Shown: positions 11,879 through 21,872 of the stretch, one piece after another
Numbering within the stretch: position 1 is the stretch's first letter
How the letters are laid out: every line of letters starts with the position of its first letter
Assembly: GCF_026966905.1 (NCBI RefSeq)
Contig: NZ_JAPUBN010000020.1
Span: 1 to 64,000, forward strand
Origin: Marinomonas phaeophyticola
GTDB lineage: Bacteria > Pseudomonadota > Gammaproteobacteria > Pseudomonadales > Marinomonadaceae
DNA length: 64,000 nt
Reading direction: 5' to 3'
Made by a program: the position numbers and the translations under genes
Notes under the pieces: model-generated
What the model saw: the letters and a program-made list of their open reading frames with translations, nothing else
The model's database searches: none
What the model was told of the DNA's origin: nothing

Positions 11879-13137
11879 GTGTATGGCTAGAAAATGCCAT
11901 CGCTCGTGCTAACTCGACCAGCGATTGGTTATCCCCCATTAGGTCTGTTTCTCTTGCTGCATTGAAAGATACTCCTTGGCCAACACGTAAAACGGAGGCC
12001 TGGAGATATACTTCGCTAAAATCTCTTGAGAGAGCAACGCTTTCGCCTTCACCGTCAGTAAATCAAGATACACCGGAGCAAATTGATGGCTTTGAAAGTT
12101 TCAATCTTGTATTTAGAAATGGTGAGTTTGATCTTGATTCATTAACTCAACCTCTGCCTGCTGGTTTAATGATTAGCTATTTACCTACGGCCTCAGAGGA
12201 AATGAAACAAGCCAGCTTAGATGAGTTTTCCCAGATTAAGCCTGGACGACATTTATTTGGCTTAATTAATGATGTGCTTGCGCAACATGTTGTGCGTATA
12301 GAAGTGGCGGAAGGGGTCTCTATATCTCAGGCGATTCGCATTACGTCATTGATAGGGCTTAATTCTGAATCGCATACGCGAGTGTTTGTAAAGTTAAATA
12401 AAGGCGCTAGTTTAACCGTTTCTGAGCATTATCAGGGTAATGTTGAGAGCTTAAATACGGGGTTTGTAGAATACGATATCTGTGCTGAAGCAAAGCTTGA
12501 ACATTATCGTTTTGCACTGCAAACAGACAAAGCTATTAGCCTAGGCGGCTGCCACTTTAAATTGGGTGAGCGCGCGGACCTGAACAGTACTCTTGTAGGC
12601 TTTGGTAGTGATTTAAGTCGTGTTGATACTGATATTATCTACGATGGTGAGTTTGCTACTGCAAAATTGAATGCATTTTATCTATTGGATGGTAAAGAGT
12701 TATTTGATTTGCATGCGACGGTGGAGCATGCCGTACCAAATTGTACAACCTTAGAAAATGTTCGAGGCATAGTTGCCGATCGGGCAAAAGCGGTTTTCAA
12801 TGGCCGAATTCATATTCATAGGCATGCACAGAAGACTTTGGCGGAGTTGAATAACCGCAACTTATTGTTATCCGATAAGGCGGAGATAAATACTAAGCCT
12901 GAGTTGGAAATTTATGCTGATGATGTGCGTTGTGCCCATGGTGCGACGGTAGCAGAGATTGATAAGCACGCTTTGTATTATCTTGAGTCACGCGGAATTT
13001 CACGCAGTAAGGCTCAAGTAATGTTGAACTTTGGTTTTATTAATGAGTTGATTGATCAAATGCCAAATCAAGTGTTGGCAGAGTGGATTCGTCCTCAAAT
13101 ACGTAACCGTTTTGCTGAAATGGAAGTTACTCGATAA
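11875..13137 (+). CDS. sufD: SufD, Fe-S scaffold subunit
   Basis: 420-aa partner of SufB, forming the beta-helix heterodimer that SufC drives. Diagnostic segments are WPTRKTEAWRYTSLKSLE near the N-terminus, FNGRIHIHRHAQKTLAELNN, and CAHGATVAEIDKHALYYLES with the conserved Cys and His. It overlaps sufC by the ATGA junction, so the two are probably made in stoichiometric balance. Confidence 0.95.
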   Translation: MSVWLENAIARANSTSDWLSPIRSVSLAALKDTPWPTRKTEAWRYTSLKSLERATLSPSPSVNQDTPEQIDGFESFNLVFRNGEFDLDSLTQPLPAGLMISYLPTASEEMKQASLDEFSQIKPGRHLFGLINDVLAQHVVRIEVAEGVSISQAIRITSLIGLNSESHTRVFVKLNKGASLTVSEHYQGNVESLNTGFVEYDICAEAKLEHYRFALQTDKAISLGGCHFKLGERADLNSTLVGFGSDLSRVDTDIIYDGEFATAKLNAFYLLDGKELFDLHATVEHAVPNCTTLENVRGIVADRAKAVFNGRIHIHRHAQKTLAELNNRNLLLSDKAEINTKPELEIYADDVRCAHGATVAEIDKHALYYLESRGISRSKAQVMLNFGFINELIDQMPNQVLAEWIRPQIRNRFAEMEVTR

Positions 13138-13184
13138 ATTATTGAGTGATTCACAGTTGTCAATTTAGATTTAGTGAGAAAAAT

Positions 13185-14402
13185 ATGAGTTTTGATGTTC
13201 TAGCTGTTCGTAAAGAGTTTCCTATTTTAACTAGAACGGTAAATGGGAAGCCTTTGGTATACCTTGATAATGCAGCTACGACTCATAAGCCTCAGTGTGT
13301 TATTGATGCGTTAGTGGATTATTATTCTACATGCAACTCTAATGTACATCGTGGCGCTCATAAGCTTGCCGATGAGGCGACACGTCGGTTTGAAGGAGCA
13401 AGAGATATCATTGCTCAATTTATTAACGCTCCTTCTCGTAATTCTGTTATCTGGACGAGCGGTACGACCGAGTCTATTAACATTGTCGCTAATGGTTTGT
13501 CCCAATTGCTACAAACTGGCGATGAAGTGGTTGTGACGTCGATGGAACATCATGCGAATTTAGTGACTTGGCAACAAGCTTGTGCGAAAAACGGTGCAAA
13601 GTTAAAGATTGTTCCTGTTAATGATTTGGGTGAGCTTGATGTTGTTGAGTATACAAAATTAGTTAGCCCTAAAACAAAGTTGGTTGCTTTTCCTCATGTC
13701 TCTAACGCGTTAGGAACGGTTAACCCGATTGTGGAATTAACTCAAATAGCGAAAGAAGTAGACGCACTGGTTCTTATTGATGGAGCTCAAGGCATTGCGC
13801 ATGGTGATGTTGATGTTCAGGAAATTGGCTGTGATTTCTATGTGTTTTCTGGCCATAAGGTCTACGCCCCTATGGGAGTTGGGATTTTATGGGGTAAAGA
13901 ACCCGTACTTGCGGAGTGGCCTGTCTGGCAAACGGGTGGCGAAATGATTTCAACGGTGAGTTTCACCGATGCAACTTGGAATACCTTGCCCTTTCGGTTA
14001 GAAGCTGGAACGCCTAATGTAGGCGATGCGATTGCTTTCGGGGAAGCCATTCGTTGGTTTTCGTCATTTGATTTAGCATCGCTACAAAAGCATGAAAAGG
14101 CGCTAATAGATTATGCGACGAAAAGAGCAAAAGAATTTGAAGGGTTAACCATTATTGGTGACGCCAGTAATAAAGTGGGGGTTTTAAGCTTTGTTTTAGA
14201 TGCAGGGCATCCTGCTGATGTCGGCTTCTTATTAGACAAACAAGGAATCGCTATTCGTACTGGTGATCATTGTGCTCAACCTTTAATGAATCGTTTTAGC
14301 GTGCCAGGTACAGCAAGAGCATCCTTTGCTATTTATAATACCTTAGATGAAATTGATGTGTTTTTTGATGCGTTATGTAAAGTAAAAGCCATGTTGGCTT
14401 AG
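13185..14402 (+). CDS. sufS: SufS, group II cysteine desulfurase
   Basis: 405-aa PLP enzyme that takes sulfur from L-cysteine as a persulfide and passes it to SufE. The PLP lysine is in FYVFSGHKVYAPMG, and the catalytic cysteine is in RTGDHCAQPLMNRF, the compact active-site loop of group II enzymes rather than the long flexible IscS loop. I chose ATG 13185 (SD-like GTGAGAA before it, and MSFDVLAVRKEFPIL matches family starts); the longer frame from 13146 adds an unrelated tail. It lies 47 bp after sufD. Confidence 0.96.
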   Translation: MSFDVLAVRKEFPILTRTVNGKPLVYLDNAATTHKPQCVIDALVDYYSTCNSNVHRGAHKLADEATRRFEGARDIIAQFINAPSRNSVIWTSGTTESINIVANGLSQLLQTGDEVVVTSMEHHANLVTWQQACAKNGAKLKIVPVNDLGELDVVEYTKLVSPKTKLVAFPHVSNALGTVNPIVELTQIAKEVDALVLIDGAQGIAHGDVDVQEIGCDFYVFSGHKVYAPMGVGILWGKEPVLAEWPVWQTGGEMISTVSFTDATWNTLPFRLEAGTPNVGDAIAFGEAIRWFSSFDLASLQKHEKALIDYATKRAKEFEGLTIIGDASNKVGVLSFVLDAGHPADVGFLLDKQGIAIRTGDHCAQPLMNRFSVPGTARASFAIYNTLDEIDVFFDALCKVKAMLA

Positions 14403-14411
14403 GAGAGAAAT

Positions 14412-14774
14412 ATGTCTGCAACGACATTTGATCCATCGGTTGATTTAGCTCAACCTGTTACCTTAACTCAGGCCGCAGAGCAGTATTTTGCAAAGAAGCT
14501 TGCTTCTCAAGCAGATAAACTCATTAGAGTGAGTACTAAAGTGAGTGGTTGTACGGGGTTTGCCTATGTACTTGATATGGTAGAGAGTATCGAAGACGGT
14601 GATCAGTTATTGCATTTTGGCGATGTGACTGTCGCGGTTGATATGAAGGCAATGGACTTAATAAAAGGTACTGAAATAGATCTTGTGCAGGAAGGTATCA
14701 ATCACGTTATAAAATTCAATAACCCTAACGTTGTAGCTGAATGTGGCTGTGGCGAAAGCTTTAGTGTGAGTTAA
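14412..14774 (+). CDS. sufA: SufA, A-type Fe-S carrier
   Basis: 120-aa A-type carrier (HesB/IscA/SufA fold). The three conserved cysteines are in KVSGCTGFAY and the C-terminal ECGCGESF. It accepts clusters from SufBCD and passes them to apoproteins. It starts 9 bp after sufS, placing it in the operon, although sufA comes first in E. coli. IscA cannot be excluded by sequence alone; context supports SufA. Confidence 0.9.
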   Translation: MSATTFDPSVDLAQPVTLTQAAEQYFAKKLASQADKLIRVSTKVSGCTGFAYVLDMVESIEDGDQLLHFGDVTVAVDMKAMDLIKGTEIDLVQEGINHVIKFNNPNVVAECGCGESFSVS

Positions 14775-14780
14775 AACAGC

Positions 14781-15311
14781 ATGCAAAAAATGGTGGTTAC
14801 CCAAACTGAATGTCCTGCACGAAGAGTGCCTAGTGGCATTCCTGCTGTTATACCTGAGGGGCAGTTTATTACCATTAACCAAGCGTTAGGTGGTAATTAT
14901 ACTGTGACTTGGCAGGGTAATATGCTGCGCATTGATGGGCTGGATGCGGCTGCAATTGGTCAAGAACCTGAAGTGCTTACTTTTACTCAATCTGGCTCAA
15001 GTGAGATTTCAGAGGATCAAGTTTGGCAAGCGTTGGATTCGATTTACGATCCTGAGATTCCAATCAGTTTGGTGTCCCTTGGCTTGATTTACGCCGTGAG
15101 TATTGAGCAAGGTACTCAAAAAGTGTCGGTAAAAATGACATTGACGGCTCCGGGGTGTGGTATGGGACCCGTCCTAGTAAGCGATGTAAAGTATCGTGTT
15201 ACTAAAGTTCCTAATGTTGCGGATGTTGATGTTGAATTGGTTTTTGATCCACCATGGTCTCGAGATATGATGAGCGAAGAAGCTCAGCTCGAAGCAGGTT
15301 TGTTTTTCTAA
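14781..15311 (+). CDS. sufT: SufT, MIP18/DUF59-family Fe-S maturation protein
   Basis: 176-aa protein of the DUF59 (MIP18) family. The C-terminal domain carries ALDSIYDPEIPISLVSLGLI and the TAPGCGMGPVLVSDV cysteine motif; the N-terminal 80 residues are the extension typical of SufT. SufT assists maturation of Fe-S proteins under high demand. It is 6 bp after sufA and is the last gene before a terminator. The start could instead be Met4 at 14790. Confidence 0.88.
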   Translation: MQKMVVTQTECPARRVPSGIPAVIPEGQFITINQALGGNYTVTWQGNMLRIDGLDAAAIGQEPEVLTFTQSGSSEISEDQVWQALDSIYDPEIPISLVSLGLIYAVSIEQGTQKVSVKMTLTAPGCGMGPVLVSDVKYRVTKVPNVADVDVELVFDPPWSRDMMSEEAQLEAGLFF

Positions 15312-15349
15312 TTGTATTTTATAAAATACGGTTAAGAGAAGGTTATGTT

Positions 15350-15389
15350 TAAGCCTCGCTTGTTTTCAATCGAGGCTTTTTTATTTTTT
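15350..15389 (+). terminator. Terminator after sufT
   Basis: AAGCCTCG (15351-15358) pairs with CGAGGCTT (15371-15378), followed by a T-rich tract. It separates iscR-sufBCDSAT from sufE-iscS. Confidence 0.8.
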
Positions 15390-15466
15390 AATGGGCGTGT
15401 TTTTGCTTGTTTATTGATGCTTCTAACTAGATAAGGATGAAGCATCTATTCATATATTGAGGTGTT

Positions 15467-15880
15467 ATGTCTTTACCAACGAAAGAAGAGATCATTGAAG
15501 ATTTAGAGTTTTTTGATGATTGGGAAGATAGATACAAATACATAATAGATCTTGGGAAAATGCTAACGCCTTTTGATCCTAGTTTACGGACAAATGAGAG
15601 GTTAGTTCGAGGTTGTCAAAGCAATGTCTGGATCGACTTTGATAAAGAGGGTGAGTCCCTTTTATTTAAAGTAGACAGTGACGCCATTATAGTGAAAGGC
15701 TTACTGGCATTAGTTATGGTGGCTTTTGACAAGAAAACGCCTGCAGAGATTGTGGTCTTTGATATTGATGGTTTCTTTGCTGAATTAGATTTAGAAAGCC
15801 ATCTTAGTCCTACACGTGGTAATGGTTTGAAAGCCATCGTAGCGAAAATACAAGTTATTGCAAAAAACGCTAATCTATAG
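15467..15880 (+). CDS. sufE: SufE, sulfur acceptor for SufS
   Basis: 137-aa SufE. The persulfide-accepting cysteine is in [11 protein letters not shown] at about residue 50. SufE stimulates SufS and hands sulfur to SufB. It lies downstream of the sufT terminator, so it probably uses its own promoter or read-through, and it is 20 bp ahead of iscS. Confidence 0.94.
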   Translation: MSLPTKEEIIEDLEFFDDWEDRYKYIIDLGKMLTPFDPSLRTNERLVRGCQSNVWIDFDKEGESLLFKVDSDAIIVKGLLALVMVAFDKKTPAEIVVFDIDGFFAELDLESHLSPTRGNGLKAIVAKIQVIAKNANL

Positions 15881-15900
15881 ATTTTGACGGAGAAAACTTA

Positions 15901-17049
15901 ATGGGAATGCCTATATATTTGGATTACTCTGCAACTACGCCGGTAGATCCTCGTGTGGCTAAAAGAATGTCTGACTGTTTGACTCTGGACGGTAACTTTG
16001 CGAACCCTGCATCTCGTTCCCATGCGTTTGGTTGGCGAGCAGAAGAAGCGGTGGAAGAGGCCCGTCAGCAGGTGGCTGATTTGATTGGGGCTGATGCGAG
16101 AGAAATTGTTTGGACGTCTGGCGCGACGGAAGCAAATAACTTGGCGTTGAAAGGGGTTGCCCATTCCTATTCTAAGCAAGGGAAGCATATTATTACTTCT
16201 CAAATTGAGCATAAAGCGGTTTTAGACCCTTGTAAGCAGCTTGAAAAAGAAGGCTTTGAAGTGACTTATTTAAAACCGGATTCTCAAGGTGTGATTTCTG
16301 TCGAAGCGGTGCAAGCCGTATTAAGAGAGGATACGATTTTAGTATCCTTAATGCATGCTAATAATGAAATTGGCGTTGTAACCGATATTGATAAAATAGG
16401 TGCCTTGACGCGGGCTAATGGCACTTTTTTTCATGTGGATGCAGCACAGTCAACGGGAAAGTTGGCTATTGATGTGAAAGCCATGCAAGTTGATTTAATG
16501 TCTTTAACGGCTCATAAAACGTATGGCCCAAAAGGGATCGGTGCCTTGTATGTTCGTCGAACCCCAAAGGTGAAAGTTGCAGCTCAAATACATGGTGGTG
16601 GTCATGAACGAGGTATGCGTTCAGGGACCTTAGCAACCCATCAGATTGTTGGTATGGGGGAGTCGTTTGCGATTGCTAAAGAAGAAATGGATTCTGATAT
16701 TGCCAAGATCTCTGTGTTACGGCATCGGCTTTGGGAAAAAATACAAACATTACCCGATGTTCATCTGAATGGGCACCCCACTCAGAGCGTTGCTGGGGTT
16801 TTGAATGTAGGGTTTGCCGGTGTGGAGGGGGAATTATTGTTGATGTCACTGGCGGATATAGCGGTTTCTTCTGGCTCTGCTTGTACTTCGGCGAGTTTAG
16901 AGCCTTCTTATGTTTTAAGAGCAATTGGCTTATCAGATGAGTTAGCACACGGTTCATTGAGGGTATCTATAGGTCGATTTACTACGGAAGAGGATATTGA
17001 TCGTGCGGCAGAAGTGATTGTTAATGCGGTCTCAGCGCTACGCCAATAG
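15901..17049 (+). CDS. iscS: IscS-type cysteine desulfurase with shortened C-terminus
   Basis: 382-aa group I cysteine desulfurase. [20 protein letters not shown], the PLP lysine in [20 protein letters not shown] and the mobile-loop cysteine in [19 protein letters not shown] are all IscS hallmarks. E. coli IscS (404 aa) continues past the last aligned helix with a tail of about 20 residues that contacts IscU; here the protein stops at VNAVSALRQ. No iscU is nearby. It probably still serves tRNA thiolation and general sulfur delivery, alongside SufS. It is cotranscribed with sufE (20 bp gap). Confidence 0.9.
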   Translation: MGMPIYLDYSATTPVDPRVAKRMSDCLTLDGNFANPASRSHAFGWRAEEAVEEARQQVADLIGADAREIVWTSGATEANNLALKGVAHSYSKQGKHIITSQIEHKAVLDPCKQLEKEGFEVTYLKPDSQGVISVEAVQAVLREDTILVSLMHANNEIGVVTDIDKIGALTRANGTFFHVDAAQSTGKLAIDVKAMQVDLMSLTAHKTYGPKGIGALYVRRTPKVKVAAQIHGGGHERGMRSGTLATHQIVGMGESFAIAKEEMDSDIAKISVLRHRLWEKIQTLPDVHLNGHPTQSVAGVLNVGFAGVEGELLLMSLADIAVSSGSACTSASLEPSYVLRAIGLSDELAHGSLRVSIGRFTTEEDIDRAAEVIVNAVSALRQ

Positions 17050-17271
17050 ATAAGAATAGGCAGGATGATTCTATAAAAATGAATGAATAAAGAAAATGTA
17101 CAGTAAGTTTGACATTTTCTATAAAGAATCTCCTGAAAAGCATACAACTTTAATAAATAGGTGCGTATAATCCACGCGCTTAACTTTTTTTGGTCTAAGC
17201 GGCTTATTAATGACTTTTTTGTTAAAGAGCCATTAAAGCGGCTTACTTTATATATTATTTTGGAGTTTAAC
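17050..17271 (+). promoter_or_regulatory. ndk upstream region with perfect -10 box and decamer direct repeat
   Basis: A TATAAT at 17166-17171 is a likely -10 about 100 bases ahead of ndk; its -35 is weak. Downstream in the leader the decamer AAGCGGCTTA occurs twice, at about 17197 and 17236. The first copy is part of the palindrome TAAGC-G-GCTTA. No open frame of its own is supported here. Confidence 0.4.
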
Positions 17272-17679
17272 ATGGCGTTGGAACGTACTCTTTCTATCAT
17301 CAAACCAGATGCAGTTGCTAAAAATGTTATCGGTGAAATCTACTCTCGTTTTGAGCGTTCTGGTCTTAAAATTGTTGAAGCTAAAATGGTTCAACTAGAT
17401 GATGAACTAGCTGGTGGTTTTTATGCTGAGCATAAAGAACGTCCTTTCTACAAAGATCTAGTTGCATTCATGACTTCTGGTCCTGTTGTTGTTTCTGTTC
17501 TTGAGGGTGAAGGTGCTGTATTGCGTCACCGTGAATTGATGGGTGCGACTAACCCTGCTGAAGCGGCGGCGGGTACTTTACGTGCAGATTATGCGGCATC
17601 TATTGATGCGAATGCGGTTCATGGTTCTGATTCTGTTGAATCTGCAACTCGTGAAATTGCTTATTTCTTCGGTAAGTAA
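17272..17679 (+). CDS. ndk: Nucleoside diphosphate kinase
   Basis: 135-aa enzyme that equilibrates nucleoside di- and triphosphates through a phosphohistidine. [14 protein letters not shown] opens the protein, and the active-site histidine is in [23 protein letters not shown] 17272 is preceded by TTGGAG; the longer frame from 17161 would run through the promoter region. It is a few residues shorter than E. coli Ndk at the C-terminus only. It is the first gene of the block that normally follows the isc operon in related genomes. Confidence 0.96.
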   Translation: MALERTLSIIKPDAVAKNVIGEIYSRFERSGLKIVEAKMVQLDDELAGGFYAEHKERPFYKDLVAFMTSGPVVVSVLEGEGAVLRHRELMGATNPAEAAAGTLRADYAASIDANAVHGSDSVESATREIAYFFGK

Positions 17680-17744
17680 TTGATTTGAGCTAATCTTCTT
17701 TAGTTCTACATATAAGAAATGGGCTGATGCTCATTTCTTATTAG

Positions 17745-17783
17745 AAGCTTCTGAAAAGATATTTCTTTTCAGAAGCTTTTTTC
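17745..17783 (+). terminator. Strong terminator after ndk
   Basis: A 15-bp perfect stem (AAGCTTCTGAAAAGA with TCTTTTCAGAAGCTT) and a small loop are followed by a T-run. It ends the ndk transcript. Confidence 0.9.
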
Positions 17784-17824
17784 GTTTACACTTAATGTAA
17801 TTTTGAACATGCGATGAATTGATT

Positions 17825-18940
17825 ATGACAGATACAAATAAGGTAAACCTACTTGGTTTACCACCTAGAAAGTTAGTGGAATTTTTTGAATCTATTGGTG
17901 AGAAAAAGTTTCGGGCGACACAAGTATTGAAATGGATTCATCAAAAAGGTGCTGAGAGTTTTGATGAAATGACGGATGTTAGTAAAGCTTTGCGTGCGAA
18001 ATTACAAGAGATTGCGGAGGTGAGAGCGCCAGAAATTGTCAGTCAAAATATTTCTCAAGATGGCACCCGAAAATGGATTATTCGTACCGAAGGTGGTGGT
18101 AATAATTGCGTAGAAACGGTTTTGATCCCAGATGGGGATAGAGCGACTTTGTGCGTTTCTTCTCAGGTTGGTTGTTCCTTGGATTGCAGTTTTTGTTCAA
18201 CGGGCAAGCAAGGTTTTAATCGTAACCTAACACCGGCTGAAATTATTGGACAGGTGTGGATTGCGATAAAATCGTTTGGACCAATGGAGCCGAATGGGCC
18301 TCGACGTGTGACGAATGTTGTTATGATGGGGATGGGTGAGCCTTTGATGAACTTCGAGCCTGTTGTGGATGCGATGACATTGATGATGGATGATAACGCC
18401 TATGGTTTATCAAAACGCCGAGTGACATTGAGTACATCCGGTGTGGTGCCTAAAATGTATGAGTTAGCGAAAAGAACAGATGTTTCTTTGGCGGTTTCTT
18501 TACATGCCCCAAATAACGCTTTACGAGATGTCTTGGTGCCAATTAATAAGAAATACCCAATATCGGAATTGCTCGAGGCTTGCCAGCATTACTTAGACAG
18601 CCTACCGGATAAACGTCATATTACTATTGAGTATACTATGATGGCCGGGGTAAACGATCAGGAAGAACAAGCTTATGAGCTCGCTGAATTACTGAAAAAT
18701 TTAGAGTGCAAAATCAATTTAATTCCATTTAATCCGTTTCCAAATTCTGGTTATGAAAAACCGTCTAACAATCAAACTCGCCGATTTCAAAAAATATTGG
18801 CCGATGATGGCTACACGGTTACCGTTAGGACGACTCGAGGTGAAGATATTGATGCCGCGTGCGGTCAATTAGTCGGAGATTTTCATGATAAAACGCGCCG
18901 TAGCCAAAAATACATTGAGCTTAGAGAAGTAAATTCTTAA
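17825..18940 (+). CDS. rlmN: RlmN, dual-specificity 23S rRNA/tRNA m2A methyltransferase
   Basis: 371-aa radical-SAM enzyme that methylates A2503 of 23S rRNA and A37 of some tRNAs. The cluster motif is C-x3-C-x2-C in [18 protein letters not shown], and the second conserved cysteine near the C-terminus is in [12 protein letters not shown] chose ATG 17825 over the TTG two codons upstream. Order ndk-rlmN-pilW-rodZ-ispG-hisS is conserved in gammaproteobacteria. Confidence 0.96.
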   Translation: MTDTNKVNLLGLPPRKLVEFFESIGEKKFRATQVLKWIHQKGAESFDEMTDVSKALRAKLQEIAEVRAPEIVSQNISQDGTRKWIIRTEGGGNNCVETVLIPDGDRATLCVSSQVGCSLDCSFCSTGKQGFNRNLTPAEIIGQVWIAIKSFGPMEPNGPRRVTNVVMMGMGEPLMNFEPVVDAMTLMMDDNAYGLSKRRVTLSTSGVVPKMYELAKRTDVSLAVSLHAPNNALRDVLVPINKKYPISELLEACQHYLDSLPDKRHITIEYTMMAGVNDQEEQAYELAELLKNLECKINLIPFNPFPNSGYEKPSNNQTRRFQKILADDGYTVTVRTTRGEDIDAACGQLVGDFHDKTRRSQKYIELREVNS

Positions 18941-18990
18941 ATTTATTCGAGTATCTGAAAACCGTTTTAAAATAGAGACAAGGATGTCTG

Positions 18991-19721
18991 ATGAAATCTT
19001 ATATAAAGAAGACGCTATGGATAGCTGGGTGTGTTTTTTTGTTTGCGTGCTCCGTACAGCCTGTAGAAGAGCTGCAAAAAAAGATAGGGCTGTGCTGTCT
19101 TTAGCCCAGGAATATATTTTAAAAAATAGAATCGAAAAGGCGGCGGCTTTTCTTGATAAAATCGATGCTTCAGAAAAACAGACAGCTGAATTTTATCGGT
19201 TGAGATCACTATATTTATTGAAAGCTAATCGGTTAGAAGACGCTGAGGAATACCATAAAAAAAGTATTAAAAAATTTCCTCAAGATGTTTTTTTATTGAA
19301 TAATTATGGTGTGCTTTTAGTTCGCTTAGGAGACTATGCAAAAGCGTGTGAGCTATTTGAAAAAACACTTAAAATAAGTCGCAACCGCTCGCAAAGCGGA
19401 TTAATAAATTACTCTCGTTGCCTAATAAGTAAAGATGATGTAAAAAAGGCGAGCATACTGATAGATCAAGCAAAAGAATTAGGAAATTTACCCTATATAG
19501 GTTTGCTGACAGAGCTCAATCTTGTTTTAATACAAGGTAATAAATTTAAGGCGAGCCAAATAAACAAAATTATCCAGGCTAACACCAATTATGCTCAGAT
19601 TAGCGAGTATAAAAAGGAATATGAATGTCTGTCGCGGCATATTAACGCCAGTGAAACTGACCTTACTTCATCTTTCTTACATTCGCCTTCTGCCTGCATA
19701 GTACCAAGGTACAAAACATAA
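18991..19721 (+). CDS. pilW: PilW/PilF-like type IV pilus lipoprotein, split by a -1 frameshift
   Basis: TPR lipoprotein expected to be the pilotin that assembles the PilQ secretin. The true start is ATG 18991: AAGGA lies six bases before it and the frame encodes a lipoprotein signal (MKSYIKKTLWIAGC then lipobox LFAC, Cys20). That frame stops at 19105. The TPR part (about residues 31-243) is in the -1 frame, and the switch point is A7 at 19076-19082, read A AAA AAG in the zero frame. Joined, the product is about 243 aa, normal for the family. A frame starting at ATG 18984 covers the rest but has a garbled N-terminus. Either a base is missing, the gene is mutated, or the ribosome shifts. It overlaps rodZ by 1 bp. 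Confidence 0.75.
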
Positions 19722-20740
19722 TGAATACTAATTTTTCTTCTGACGCCCTGACTGACGGTGATGGCGCAGGTATTGATATCGGTAATGAGCTGCTAATTAG
19801 ACGCTTACATTTAAATTTAACGCAAGGGCAGATATCCGATCAATTAAAAATTCCTCTAAATCAAATACAAGCCTTAGAAAACAATCATTTTGATGTGTTT
19901 CGAAGTCCTGTGTTTGCTCGAGGCTATCTAAAAAACTACATCCGTGCCCTTGGATTGGATGAAGTGTATTTGTTATCTCATTTTGACACTCTCCAGAATA
20001 GTAAAAAAACCGTTCTAGAGCCTATTGATAAAGTTAAAAAACAAGCTCATTTAACGGATCCTATTGTTTTATTCATATCCGTTGTTTTAATTTCAGTGCT
20101 TGTGTTCTTAGTTTTTTGGTGGCCAACAATGGAAGCCGAAGACGCTCTTGAGATGACGATGGCAGAGGAAAACGTAACAATAGAAAATGACATTGTCGAT
20201 GAGGATATTCTCTCACCTTCAGCCTCTGTTTCTGATACAGAGAGTGTTTCAGATAGTGAGTTACAAAAGGAATTAATTACAGAAAAGTTAACGATCAAAT
20301 CGAGTGATAGTGTCGAAGAAAGTGCAAGCGATACGGATATTGTTACTGGACTTTCTGCAGAAACAAAAGCCCTTTTAAAAGAGGCTGGAGTGAGCGTTGA
20401 TGCGGTCGCTTTAGAGACTCAGTCCATAACGAAGAACTCCGAACAAGCAAAAATAGACACACTTGCTCAGGAACAATCGCCTACAACAGACGTGACATAT
20501 AGAGATGATGTGGTTGTTAACTTTAAACAAGATTGTTGGACTGAAGTTCGTAACCAATCGGGCAAAATTTTATTTTCTGGAATTAAAAAAGGTGGATCGA
20601 CTCTTACCTTGTCTGGCTCATCGTCTTATCGTGTTGTATTGGGTTACGCTCCCGGTGTGAGTGAACTTCTTTTCAAAGGTAAGTCATTTGATTTTACTTC
20701 ATTTATTCGTAAGGATTTGGCTCGCTTTGAGCTCAAATAG
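19721..20740 (+). CDS. rodZ: RodZ, cytoskeletal cell-shape protein
   Basis: 339-aa membrane protein linking MreB to the cell-wall elongation machinery. The N-terminal HTH_25 domain (about residues 20-85) includes [20 protein letters not shown] and [15 protein letters not shown]. One transmembrane helix follows at about 110-131 ([18 protein letters not shown]). An acidic, serine-rich periplasmic linker leads to a C-terminal DUF4115 domain ([18 protein letters not shown]). Its start overlaps the pilW stop (TAATG). Confidence 0.93.
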   Translation: MNTNFSSDALTDGDGAGIDIGNELLIRRLHLNLTQGQISDQLKIPLNQIQALENNHFDVFRSPVFARGYLKNYIRALGLDEVYLLSHFDTLQNSKKTVLEPIDKVKKQAHLTDPIVLFISVVLISVLVFLVFWWPTMEAEDALEMTMAEENVTIENDIVDEDILSPSASVSDTESVSDSELQKELITEKLTIKSSDSVEESASDTDIVTGLSAETKALLKEAGVSVDAVALETQSITKNSEQAKIDTLAQEQSPTTDVTYRDDVVVNFKQDCWTEVRNQSGKILFSGIKKGGSTLTLSGSSSYRVVLGYAPGVSELLFKGKSFDFTSFIRKDLARFELK

Positions 20741-20748
20741 GAAACAGC

Positions 20749-21861
20749 ATGCATTTTGAATCGCCTATTAAACGTCGTAAGTCTCGTCAAATAATGGTTG
20801 GCAACGTCGCTGTTGGTGGTGATGCGCCTATTAGTATACAAAGCATGACAAATACTGAAACATGTGATGTTGATGCTACCGTAGCTCAAATTAGGGCCAT
20901 TGCTAACGCTGGCGCTGACATTGTCCGGGTTTCTATTCCTTCAATGGATGCGGCGGAAGCGTTTAAACATATCCGTAAGCAAATTAGCACACCTCTGGTT
21001 GCAGATATTCATTTCGACTATAAAATTGCCCTTAAAGTAGCTGAGTACGGTGTTGATTGCTTACGTATCAATCCTGGTAATATCGGGAACAAAGACCGTG
21101 TTCGAGCTGTTGTGGATAGTGCTCGTGATAAGAACATACCTATTCGCATTGGTATTAATGCCGGCTCTCTTGAAAAGGATTTACAGAAAAAATATGGTGA
21201 GCCAACACCTGATGCCTTAGTCGAATCCGCATTTAGACAAATTGACTATTTTGATGCATTTGATTTTCAAGAGTTTAAAATAAGCCTAAAAGCTTCTGAT
21301 ATTTTTATGACGGTGGAAGCGTATCGAAAAATAGCCTCTCAAATAGATAATCCTCTTCATTTAGGTATTACTGAGGCGGGTGGTTTACGCTCAGGAACGG
21401 TTAAGTCATCCATTGGTCTTGGACTTTTATTGATGGATGGTATTGGAGATACGTTACGAGTATCTTTAGCCGCTGACCCTGTGCAAGAAGTGAAGGTCGG
21501 TTGGGATATGCTGCGTAGTCTAAAGCTACGTAGTAGAGGTATTAACTTTATTGCTTGTCCAAGTTGCTCTCGTCAAAACTTTGATGTTATTAAGACAATG
21601 AACCAATTGGAAGAACGGTTAGAAGATATTACTATTCCAATGGATGTTGCGGTAATTGGTTGTGTTGTAAATGGTCCTGGAGAAGCAAAAGAAGTGGATT
21701 TGGGGTTAACTGGTGGCACGCCAAATAATTTAATTTACCTAGATGGTAAGCCTGATACAAAAGTAAAGAATCCCGAATTAGTTGATGAATTAGAAAGAAT
21801 GATTCGTGAAAAAGCAGCTAAAAAAGAAGCTGAAGCAGCGAATCTCATTTTAAAAGTATAA
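20749..21861 (+). CDS. ispG: IspG, HMBPP synthase
   Basis: 370-aa 4Fe-4S enzyme of the MEP isoprenoid pathway, converting MEcPP to HMBPP. The N-terminal TIM barrel begins [20 protein letters not shown]; the cluster ligands are in [12 protein letters not shown] and [10 protein letters not shown]. It starts 8 bp after rodZ. As an Fe-S enzyme it depends on the upstream SUF machinery. Confidence 0.97.
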   Translation: MHFESPIKRRKSRQIMVGNVAVGGDAPISIQSMTNTETCDVDATVAQIRAIANAGADIVRVSIPSMDAAEAFKHIRKQISTPLVADIHFDYKIALKVAEYGVDCLRINPGNIGNKDRVRAVVDSARDKNIPIRIGINAGSLEKDLQKKYGEPTPDALVESAFRQIDYFDAFDFQEFKISLKASDIFMTVEAYRKIASQIDNPLHLGITEAGGLRSGTVKSSIGLGLLLMDGIGDTLRVSLAADPVQEVKVGWDMLRSLKLRSRGINFIACPSCSRQNFDVIKTMNQLEERLEDITIPMDVAVIGCVVNGPGEAKEVDLGLTGGTPNNLIYLDGKPDTKVKNPELVDELERMIREKAAKKEAEAANLILKV

Positions 21862-21872
21862 GGAATAATGTT

